A DNA stretch of 64,000 nucleotides from NCBI GenBank assembly GCA_943735955.1, contig OX030956.1:14229600-14293599 (forward strand). Direction: 5' to 3'. How positions within the stretch are numbered: the first letter of the stretch is position 1; each line of letters starts with the position of its first letter. Both the position numbers and the translations under genes were made by a program. Below are positions 16,001 to 29,825 of this stretch, in pieces. The notes below the pieces were generated by a model. The model ran no database searches. It was not told the origin of the DNA and was given only the letters and a program-made list of their open reading frames with translations. The DNA comes from Piscicola geometra (taxonomy: Eukaryota > Annelida > Clitellata > Hirudinida > Piscicolidae).

Positions 16001-19000
16001 TCACCACCCACTCATTGACTTCACCACCCACTCATTGACTTCACCACCCACTCATTGACTTCACCACCCACTCATTGACTTCACCACTCACTCATTGACT
16101 TCACCACCCACTCATTGACTTCACCTTCCACTCATTGACTTCACCACCCACTCATTGACTTCACCACCCACTCATTGACTTCACCACTCACTCATTGACT
16201 TCACCACCCACTCATTGACTTCACCACCCACTCATTGGCTTCACCACCCACTCATTGACTTCACCACCCACTCATTGACTTCACCTTCCACTCATTGACT
16301 TCACCACCCACTCATTGACTTCACCACTCACTCATTGACTTCACCTTCCACTCATTGACTTCACCACCCACCCATTGACTTCACCACTCACTCATTGACT
16401 TCACCACCCACTCATTGACTTCACCACCCACTCATTGACTTCACCACTCACTCATTGACTTCACCACCCACTCATTGACTTCACCACCCACTCATTGACT
16501 TCACCACCCACTCATTGACTTCACCACTCACTCATTGACTTCACCACTCACTCATTGACTTCACCACCCACTCATTGACTTCACCACTCACTCATTGACT
16601 TCACCACCCACTCATTGACTTCACCACTCACTCATTGACTTCACCACCCACTCATTGACTTCACCACTCACTCATTGAATTCACCACCCACTCATTGACT
16701 TCACCACTCACTCATTGACTTCACCACCCACTCATTGACTTCACCACCACTCATTGACTTCACCACCCACTCATTGACTTCACCACCCACTCATTGACTT
16801 CACCACCCACTCATTGGCTTCACCACTCACTCATTGACTTCACCTTCCACTCATTTACTTCACCACTCACTCATTGACTTCACCACCCACTCATTGACTT
16901 CACCACCCACTCATTGACTTCACCACTCACTCATTGACTTCACCACCCACTCCTTGACTTCACCACCCACTCATTGACTTCACCACCCACTCATTGACTT
17001 CACCACTCACTCATTGACTTCACCACCCACTCATTGGCTTCACCACCCACTCATTGACTTCACCACCCACTCATTGACTTCACCTTCCACTCATTGACTT
17101 CACCACCCACTCATTGACTTCACCACCCACTCATTGACTTCACCACCCACTCATTGACTTCACCACTCACTCATTGACTTCACCTTCCACTCATTGACTT
17201 CACCACCCACCCATTGACTTCACCACTCACTCATTGACTTCACCACCCACTCATTGACTTCACCACCCACTCATTGACTTCACCACCCACTCATTGACTT
17301 CACCACCCACTCATTGACTTCACCACCCACTCATTGACTTCACCACCCACTCATTGACTTCACCACTCACTCATTGACTTCACCTTCCACTCATTGACTT
17401 CACCACCCACCCATTGACTTCACCACTCACTCATTGACTTCACCACCCACTCATTGACTTCACCACCCACTCATTGACTTCACCACCCACTCATTGACTT
17501 CACCACTCACTCATTGACTTCACCACCCACTCATTGACTTCACCACTCACTCATTGACTTCACCACTCACTCATTGACTTCACCACCCACTCATTGACTT
17601 CACCACCCACTCATTGACTTCACCACCCACTCATTGACTTCACCACCCACTCATTGACTTCACCACCCACTCATTGACTTCACCACCCACTCATTGACTT
17701 CACCACCCACTCATTGACTTCACCACCCACTCATTGACTTCACCACTCACTCATTGACTTCACCACTCACTCATTGGCTTCACCACTCACTCATTGACTT
17801 CACCTTCCACTCATTGACTTCACAACTCACTCATTGACTTCACCACCCACTCATTGACTTCACCACTCACTCATTGACTTCACCACCCACTCATTGACTT
17901 CACCACCCACTCATTGACTTCACCACCCACTCATTGACTTCACCACCCACTCATTGACTTCACCACCCACTCATTGACTTCACCACCCACTCATTGACTT
18001 CACCACCCACTCATTGACTTCACCACCCACTCATTGACTTCACCACCCACTCATTGACTTCACCACCCACTCATTGACTTCACCACCCACTCATTGGCTT
18101 CACCACTCACTCATTGACTTCACCACCCACTCATTGACTTCACCACCCACTCATTGACTTCACCACCCACTCATTGACTTCACCACTCACTCATTGACTT
18201 CACCACCCACTCATTGGCTTCACCACCCACTCATTGACTTCACCACCCACTCATTGACTTCACCTTCCACTCATTGACTTCACCACCCACTCATTGACTT
18301 CACCACCCACTCATTGACTTCACCACCCACTCATTGACTTCACCACTCACTCATTGACTTCACCTTCCACTCATTGACTTCACCACCCACCCATTGACTT
18401 CACCACTCACTCATTGACTTCACCACCCACTCATTGACTTCACCACCCACTCATTGACTTCACCACCCACTCATTGACTTCACCACTCACTCATTGACTT
18501 CACCACCCACTCATTGACTTCACCACTCACTCATTGACTTCACCACTCACTCATTGACTTCACCACCCACTCATTGACTTCACCACTCACTCATTGACTT
18601 CACCACCCACTCATTGACTTCACCACTCACTCATTGACTTCACCACCCACTCATTGACTTCACCACCCACTCATTGACTTCACCACCCACCCATTGACTT
18701 CACCACTCACTCATTGACTTCACCACCCACTCATTGACTTCACCACCCACTCATTGACTTCACCACCCACTCATTGACTTCACCACCCACTCATTGACTT
18801 CACCACCCACTCATTGACTTCACCACTCACTCATTGACTTCACCACCCACTCATTGACTTCACCACCCACTCATTGACTTCACCACTCACTCATTGACTT
18901 CACCACCCACTCATTGACTTCACCACCCACTCATTGACTTCACCACCCACCCATTGACTTCACCACTCACTCATTGACTTCACCACCCACTCATTGACTT

Positions 19001-22000
19001 CACCACCCACTCATTGACTTCACCACCCACTCATTGACTTCACCACCCACTCATTGACTTCACCACCCACTCATTGACTTCACCACTCACTCATTGACTT
19101 CACCACCCACTCATTGACTTCACCACTCACTCATTGACTTCACCACCCACTCATTGACTTCACCACTCACTCATTGGCTTCACCACTCACTCATTGACTT
19201 CACCTTCCACTCATTGACTTCACAACTCACTCATTGACTTCACCACCCACTCATTGACTTCACCACTCACTCATTGACTTCACCACCCACTCATTGACTT
19301 CACCACCCACTCATTGACTTCACCACCCACTCATTGACTTCACCACCCACTCATTGACTTCACCACCCACTCATTGACTTCACCACCCACTCATTGACTT
19401 CACCACCCACTCATTGACTTCACCACCCACTCATTGACTTCACCACCCACTCATTGACTTCACCACCCACTCATTGGCTTCACCACTCACTCATTGACTT
19501 CACCTTCCACTCATTTACTTCACCACTCATTGACTTCACCACCCACTCATTGACTTCACCACCCACTCATTGACTTCACCACCCACTCATTGACTTCACC
19601 ACCCACTCATTGACTTCACCACTCACTCATTGACTTCACCACTCACTCATTGACTTCACCACCCACTCATTGACTTCACCACCCACTCATTGACTTCACC
19701 ACCCACTCATTGACTTCACCACCCACTCATTGACTTCACCACTCACTCATTGACTTCACCACCCACTCATTGACTTCACCACTCACTCATTGACTTCACC
19801 ACTCACTCATTGACTTCACCACTCACTCATTGGCTTCACCACTCACTCATTGACTTCACCTTCCACTCATTGACTTCACCACTCACTCATTGACTTCACC
19901 ACCCACTCATTGACTTCACCACCCACTCATTGACTTCACCACCCACTCATTGACTTCACCACCCACTCATTGACTTCACCACCCACTCATTGACTTCACC
20001 ACCCACTCATTGACTTCACCACCCACTCATTGACTTCACCACCCACTCATTGACTTCACCACCCACTCATTGACTTCACCCACCCACTCATTGACTTCAC
20101 CACCCACTCATTGACTTCACCACTCACTCATTGGCTTCACCACTCACTCATTGACTTCACCTTCCACTCATTGACTTCACAACTCACTCATTGACTTCAC
20201 CACCCACTCATTGACTTCACCACTCACTCATTGACTTCACCACCCACTCATTGACTTCACCACCCACTCATTGACTTCACCACCCACTCATTGACTTCAC
20301 CACCCACTCATTGACTTCACCACCCACTCATTGACTTCACCACCCACTCATTGACTTCACCACCCACTCATTGACTTCACCACCCACTCATTGACTTCAC
20401 CACCCACTCATTGACTTCACCACCCACTCATTGGCTTCACCACTCACTCATTGACTTCACCTTCCACTCATTTACTTCACCACTCATTGACTTCACCACC
20501 CACTCATTGACTTCACCACCCACTCATTGACTTCACCACCCACTCATTGACTTCACCACCCACTCATTGACTTCACCACTCACTCATTGACTTCACCACT
20601 CACTCATTGACTTCACCACCCACTCATTGACTTCACCACCCACTCATTGACTTCACCACCCACTCATTGACTTCACCACCCACTCATTGACTTCACCACT
20701 CACTCATTGACTTCACCACCCACTCATTGACTTCACCACTCACTCATTGACTTCACCACTCACTCATTGACTTCACCACTCACTCATTGGCTTCACCACT
20801 CACTCATTGACTTCACCTTCCACTCATTGACTTCACCACTCACTCATTGACTTCACCACCCACTCATTGACTTCACCACCCACTCATTGACTTCACCACC
20901 CACTCATTGACTTCACCACCCACTCATTGACTTCACCACCCACTCATTGACTTCACCACCCACTCATTGACTTCACCACCCACTCATTGACTTCACCACC
21001 CACTCATTGACTTCACCACCCACTCATTGGCTTCACCACTCACTCATTGACTTCACCACCCACTCATTGACTTCACCACTCACTCATTGACTTCACCACC
21101 CACTCATTGACTTCACCACCCACTCATTTACTTCACCACCACTCATTGACTTCACCACCCACTCATTGACTTCACCACTCACTCATTGACTTCACTACCC
21201 ACTCATTGACTTCACCACTCACTCATTGACTTCACCACCCACTCATTGACTTCACCACTCACTCATTGACTTCACCACTCACTCATTGACTTCACCACCC
21301 ACTCATTGACTTCACCACCCACTCATTGACTTCACCACCCACTCATTGACTTCACCACTCACTCATTGACTTCACCACTCACTCATTGACTTCACCACCC
21401 ACTCATTGACTTCACCACCCACTCCTTGACTTCACCACCCACTCATTGACTTCACCACTCACTCATTGACTTCACCACCACTCATTGACTTCACCACTCA
21501 CTCATTGACTTCACCACCCACTCATTGACTTCACCACTCACTCATTGACTTCACCACCCACTCATTGACTTCACCACCCACTCATTGACTTCACCACTCA
21601 CTCATGGACTTCACCACCCACTCATTGACTTCACCACCCACTCATTGACTTCACCACCCACTCATTGACTTCACCACTCACTCATTGACTTCACCACCCA
21701 CTCATTGACTTCACCACTCACTCATAGACTTCACCACCCACTCATTGACTTCACCACTCACTCATTGACTTCACCACCCACTCATTGACTTCACCACCCA
21801 CTCATTGACTTCACCACCCACTCATTGACTTCACCACCCACTCATTGACTTCACCACCCACTCATTGACTTCACCACCCACTCATTGACTTCACCACCCA
21901 CTCATTGACTTCACCCACCCACTCATTGACTTCACCACCCACTCATTGACTTCACCACCCACTCATTGACTTCACCACTCACTCATTGACTTCACCACTC

Positions 22001-25000
22001 ACTCATTGGCTTCACCACCCATTCATTGACTTCACCACCCACTCATTGACTTCACCACTCACTCATTGACTTCACCACCCACTCATTGACTTCACCACCC
22101 ACTCATTGACTTCACCACCCACTCATTGACTTCACCACCCACTCATTGACTTTACCACCCACTCATTGACTTCACCACTCACTCATTGACTTCACCACCC
22201 ACTCATTGGCTTCACCACCCACTCATTGACTTCACCACCCACTCATTGACTTCACCACTCACTCATTGACTTCACCACCCACTCATTGACTTCACCACCC
22301 ACTCATTGACTTCACCACCCACTCATTGACTTCACCACCCACTCATTGACTTTACCACCCACTCATTGACTTCACCACTCACTCATTGACTTCACCACCC
22401 ACTCATTGACTTCACCACTCACTCATTGACTTCACTACCCACTCATTGACTTCACCACCACTCATTGACTTCACCACCCACTCATTGACTTCACCACCCA
22501 CTCATTGACTTCACCACTCACTCATTGACTTCACCACCCACTCATTGACTTCACCACTCACTCATTGACTTCACCACCCACTCATTGACTTCACCACCCA
22601 CTCATTGACTTCACCACCCACTCATTGACTTCACCACCCACTCATTGACTTCACCATCCACTCATTGACTTCACCACCCACTCATTGACTTCACCTTCCA
22701 CTCATTGACTTCACCACTCACTCATTGACTTCACCACCCACTCATTGACTTCACCACTCACTCATTGACTTCACCACCCACTCATTGACTTCACCACCCA
22801 CTCATTGACTTCACCACCCACTCATTGACTTCACCACCCACTCATTGACTTCACCTTCCACTCATTGACTTCACCACCCACTCATTGACTTCACCACCCA
22901 CTCATTGACTTCACCACCCACTCATTGACTTCACCACTCACTCATTGACTTCACCACTCACTCATTGACTTCACCACCCACTCATTGACTTCACCACTCA
23001 CTCATTGACTTCACCACCCACTCATTGACTTCACCACTCACTCATTGACTTCACCACCCACTCATTGACTTCACCACTCACTCATTGACTTCACCACTCA
23101 CTCATTGACTTCACCTTCCACTCATTGACTTCACCTTCCACTCATTGACTTCACCACCCACTCATTGACTTCGCCACCCACTCATTGACTTCACCACCCA
23201 CTCATTGACTTCACCACTCACTCATTGACTTCACCACCCACTCATTGACTTCACCACCCACTCATTGACTTCGCCACCCACTCATTGACTTCACCACCCA
23301 CTCATTGACTTCACCACTCACTCATTGACTTCACCACCCACTCATTGACTTCACCACTCACTCATTGACTTCACCACCCACTCATTGGCTTCACCACCCA
23401 CTCATTGACTTCACCACTCACTCATTGACTTCACCACCCACTCATTGACTTCACCACTCACTCATTGACTTCACCACCCACTCATTGACTTCACCACTCA
23501 CTCATTGACTTCACCACCCACTCATTGACTTCACCACCCACTCATTGACTTCACCACCCACTCATTGACTTCACCACCCACTCATTGACTTCACCACCCA
23601 CTCATTGACTTCACCACCCACTCATTGACTTCACCCACCCACTCATTGACTTCACCACCCACTCATTGACTTCACCACCCACTCATTGACTTCACCACTC
23701 ACTCATTGACTTCACCACCCACTCATTGACTTCACCACCACTCATTGACTTCACCACCCACTCATTGACTTCACCACCCACTCATTGACTTCACCACTCA
23801 CTCATTGACTTCACCACCCACTCATTGACTTCACCACCCACTCATTGACTTCACCACTCACTCATTGACTTCACCACTCACTCATTGGCTTCACCACCCA
23901 TTCATTGACTTCACCACCCACTCATTGACTTCACCACTCACTCATTGACTTCACCACCCACTCATTGACTTCACCACCCACTCATTGACTTCACCACCCA
24001 CTCATTGACTTCACCACCCACTCATTGACTTTACCACCCACTCATTGACTTCACCACTCACTCATTGACTTCACCACCCACTCATTGGCTTCACCACCCA
24101 CTCATTGACTTCACCACCCACTCATTGACTTCACCACTCACTCATTGACTTCACCACCCACTCATTGACTTCACCACCCACTCATTGACTTCACCACCCA
24201 CTCATTGACTTCACCACCCACTCATTGACTTTACCACCCACTCATTGACTTCACCACTCACTCATTGACTTCACCACCCACTCATTGACTTCACCACTCA
24301 CTCATTGACTTCACTACCCACTCATTGACTTCACCACCACTCATTGACTTCACCACCCACTCATTGACTTCACCACCCACTCATTGACTTCACCACTCAC
24401 TCATTGACTTCACCACCCACTCATTGACTTCACCACTCACTCATTGACTTCACCACCCACTCATTGACTTCACCACCCACTCATTGACTTCACCACCCAC
24501 TCATTGACTTCACCACCCACTCATTGACTTCACCATCCACTCATTGACTTCACCACCCACTCATTGACTTCACCTTCCACTCATTGACTTCACCACTCAC
24601 TCATTGACTTCACCACCCACTCATTGACTTCACCACTCACTCATTGACTTCACCACCCACTCATTGACTTCACCACCCACTCATTGACTTCACCACCCAC
24701 TCATTGACTTCACCACCCACTCATTGACTTCACCTTCCACTCATTGACTTCACCACCCACTCATTGACTTCACCACCCACTCATTGACTTCACCACCCAC
24801 TCATTGACTTCACCACTCACTCATTGACTTCACCACCCACTCATTGACTTCACCACTCACTCATTGACTTCACCACTCACTCATTGACTTCACCTTCCAC
24901 TCATTGACTTCACCTTCCACTCATTGACTTCACCACCCACTCATTGACTTCGCCACCCACTCATTGACTTCACCACCCACTCATTGACTTCACCACTCAC

Positions 25001-28000
25001 TCATTGACTTCACCACCCACTCATTGACTTCACCACCCACTCATTGACTTCGCCACCCACTCATTGACTTCACCACCCACTCATTGACTTCACCACTCAC
25101 TCATTGACTTCACCACCCACTCATTGACTTCACCACTCACTCATTGACTTCACCACCCACTCATTGGCTTCACCACCCACTCATTGACTTCACCACTCAC
25201 TCATTGACTTCACCACCCACTCATTGACTTCACCACTCACTCATTGACTTCACCACCCACTCATTGACTTCACCACTCACTCATTGACTTCACCACCCAC
25301 TCATTGACTTCACCACCCACTCATTGACTTCACCACCCACTCATTGACTTCACCACCCACTCATTGACTTCACCACCCACTCATTGACTTCACCACCCAC
25401 TCATTGACTTCACCCACCCACTCATTGACTTCACCACCCACTCATTGACTTCACCACCCACTCATTGACTTCACCACTCACTCATTGACTTCACCACCCA
25501 CTCATTGACTTCACCACCACTCATTGACTTCACCACCCACTCATTGACTTCACCACCCACTCATTGACTTCACCACTCACTCATTGACTTCACCACCCAC
25601 TCATTGACTTCACCACTCACTCATTGACTTCACCACCCACTCATTGACTTCACCACCCACTCATTGACTTCACCACCCACTCATTGACTTCGCCACCCAC
25701 TCATTGACTTCACCACCCACTCATTGACTTCACCACTCACTCATTGACTTCACCACTCACTCATTGACTTTACCACCCACTCATTGACTTCACCACCCAC
25801 TCATTGACTTCGCCACCCACTCATTGACTTCACCACCCACTCATTGACTTCACCACTCACTCATTGACTTCACCACCCACTCATTGACTTCACCACCCAC
25901 TCATTGACTTCACCACTCACTCATTGACTTCACCACCCACTCATTGACTTCACCACCCACTCATTGACTTCACCACCCACTCATTGACTTCACCACCCAC
26001 TCATTGACTTCACCACCCACTCATTGACTTCACCACCCACTCATTGACTTCACCATCCACTCATTGACTTCACCACCCACTCATTGACTTCACCTTCCAC
26101 TCATTGACTTCACCACCCACTCATTGACTTCACCACCCACTCATTGACTTCACCACCCACTCATTGACTTCACCTTCCACTCATTGACTTCACCACCCAC
26201 TCATTGACTTCACCACCCACTCATTGACTTCACCACCCACTCATTGACTTCACCACTCACTCATTGACTTCACCACCCACTCATTGACTTCACCACTCAC
26301 TCATTGACTTCACCACTCACTCATTGACTTCACCTTCCACTCATTGACTTCACCTTCCACTCATTGACTTCACCACCCACTCATTGACTTCGCCACCCAC
26401 TCATTGACTTCACCACCCACTCATTGACTTCACCACTCACTCATTGACTTCACCACCCACTCATTGACTTCACCACCCACTCATTGACTTCACCACCCAC
26501 TCATTGACTTCACCACTCACTCATTGACTTCACCACCCACTCATTGACTTCACCACTCACTCATTGACTTCACCACCCACTCATTGGCTTCACCACCCAC
26601 TCATTGACTTCACCACTCACTCATTGACTTCACCACCCACTCATTGACTTCACCACTCACTCATTGACTTCACCACCCACTCATTGACTTCACCACTCAC
26701 TCATTGACTTCACCACCCACTCATTGACTTCACCACCCACTCATTGACTTCACCACCCACTCATTGACTTCACCACCCACTCATTGACTTCACCACCCAC
26801 TCATTGACTTCACCACCCACTCATTGACTTCACCCACCCACTCATTGACTTCACCACCCACTCATTGACTTCACCACCCACTCATTGACTTCACCACTCA
26901 CTCATTGACTTCACCACCCACTCATTGACTTCACCACCACTCATTGACTTCACCACCCACTCATTGACTTCACCACCCACTCATTGACTTCACCACTCAC
27001 TCATTGACTTCACCACCCACTCATTGACTTCACCACTCACTCATTGACTTCACCACCCACTCATTGACTTCACCACCCACTCATTGACTTCACCACCCAC
27101 TCATTGACTTCGCCACCCACTCATTGACTTCACCACCCACTCATTGACTTCACCACTCACTCATTGACTTCACCACTCACTCATTGACTTTACCACCCAC
27201 TCATTGACTTCACCACCCACTCATTGACTTCACCACCCACTCATTGACTTCACCACCCACTCATTGACTTCACCACTCACTCATTGACTTCACCACCCAC
27301 TCATTGACTTCACCACTCACTCATTGACTTCACCACCCACTCATTGACTTCACCACCCACTCATTGACTTCACCACTCACTCATTGACTTCACCACCCAC
27401 TCATTGACTTCACCACCCACTCATTGACTTCACCACCCACTCATTGACTTCACCACCCACTCATTGACTTCACCACCCACTCATTGACTTCACCACCCAC
27501 TCATTGACTTCACCACCCACTCATTGACTTCACCACCCACTCATTGACTTCACCACCCACTCATTGACTTCACCACCCACTCATTGACTTCACCACCCAC
27601 TCATTGACTTCACCATCCACTCATTGACTTCACCACCCACTCATTGACTTCACCTTCCACTCATTGACTTCACCACCCACTCATTGACTTCACCACCCAC
27701 TCATTGACTTCACCACCCACTCATTGACTTCACCTTCCACTCATTGACTTCACCACCCACTCATTGACTTCACCACCCACTCATTGACTTCACCACCCAC
27801 TCATTGACTTCACCACCCACTCATTGACTTCACCACTCACTCATTGACTTCACCACCCACTCATTGACTTCACCACTCACTCATTGACTTCACCACCCAC
27901 TCATTGACTTCACCACCCACTCATTGACTTCACCACCCACTCATTGACTTCACCACCCACTCATTGACTTCACCACTCACTCATTGACTTCACCACCCAC

Positions 28001-29791
28001 TCATTGACTTCACCACCCACTCATTGACTTCACCACCCACTCATTGACTTCACCACTCACTCATTGACTTCACCACCCACTCATTGACTTCACCACCCAC
28101 TCATTGACTTCACCACTCACTCATTGACTTCACCACCCACTCATTGACTTCACCACCCACTCATTGACTTCACCACCCACTCATTGACTTCACCACCCAC
28201 TCATTGACTTCACCACCCACTCATTGACTTCACCACCCACTCATTGACTTCACCATCCACTCATTGACTTCACCACCCACTCATTGACTTCACCTTCCAC
28301 TCATTGACTTCACCACCCACTCATTGACTTCACCACCCACTCATTGACTTCACCACTCACTCATTGACTTCACCACCCACTCATTGACTTCACCACCCAC
28401 TCATTGACTTCACCACCCACTCATTGACTTCACCACTCACTCATTGACTTCACCACCCACTCATTGACTTCACCACCCACTCATTGACTTCGCCACCCAC
28501 TCATTGACTTCACCACCCACTCATTGACTTCACCACTCACTCATTGACTTCACCACCCACTCATTGACTTCACCACCCACTCATTGACTTCACCACCCAC
28601 TCATTGACTTCACCACTCACTCATTGACTTCACCACCCACTCATTGACTTCACCACTCACTCATTGACTTCACCACCCACTCATTGGCTTCACCACCCAC
28701 TCATTGACTTCACCACCCACTCATTGACTTCACCTTCCACTCATTGACTTCACCACCCACTCATTGACTTCACCACCCACTCATTGACTTCACCACCCAC
28801 TCATTGACTTCACCACTCACTCATTGACTTCACCACCCACTCATTGACTTCACCACCCACTCATTGACTTCACCACCCACTCATTGACTTCACCACCCAC
28901 TCATTGACTTCACCCACCCACTCATTGACTTCACCACCCACTCATTGGCTTCACCACCCACTCATTGACTTCACCACCCACTCATTGACTTCACCACTCA
29001 CTCATTGACTTCACCACTCACTCATTGACTTCACCACTCACTCATTGACTTCACCACCCACTCATTGACTTCACCACTCACTCATTGACTTCACCACCCA
29101 CTCATTGACTTCACCACCCACTCATTGACTTCACCACTCACTCATTGACTTCACCACTCACTCATTGACTTCACCACCCACTCATTGACTTCACCACTCA
29201 CTCATTGACTTCACCACCCACTCATTGACTTCACCACCCACTCATTGACTTCACCACCCACTCATTGACTTCACCACCCACTCATTGGCTTCACCACCCA
29301 CTCATTGACTTCACCACCCACTCATTGACTTCACCACTCACTCATTGACTTCACCACCCACTCATTGACTTCACCACCCACTCATTGACTTCACCACCCA
29401 CTCATTGACTTCACCACCCACTCATTGACTTCACCACCCACTCATTGACTTCACCACCCACTCATTGACTTCACCACCCACTCATTGACTTCACCACCCA
29501 CTCATTGACTTCACCACTCACTCATTGACTTCACCACCCACTCATTGACTTCACCACTTCCCTCACTCCGTTCTTTCCAGCAACTCCTTCGCCACTCTTC
29601 CCCCCCTCAATCCACACACTCCACCACACCACACACTCCTCCACACCACACACTCCACCATCCACACACTCCACCATCCACACACACACACACACACATA
29701 CACACACACTCCACCACACACACACACACACCCACCACACCACCACACCCACCACACCACAAACACACACACACTCCACCATCCACACACT

Positions 29792-29825
<34 letters not shown>

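Noticed and set aside
3321..29557. CRISPR-like or telomeric array
   Set aside because: There are no unique spacers between repeats, the unit is strictly head to tail, and it is not a telomere motif. The setting is a eukaryotic intron.
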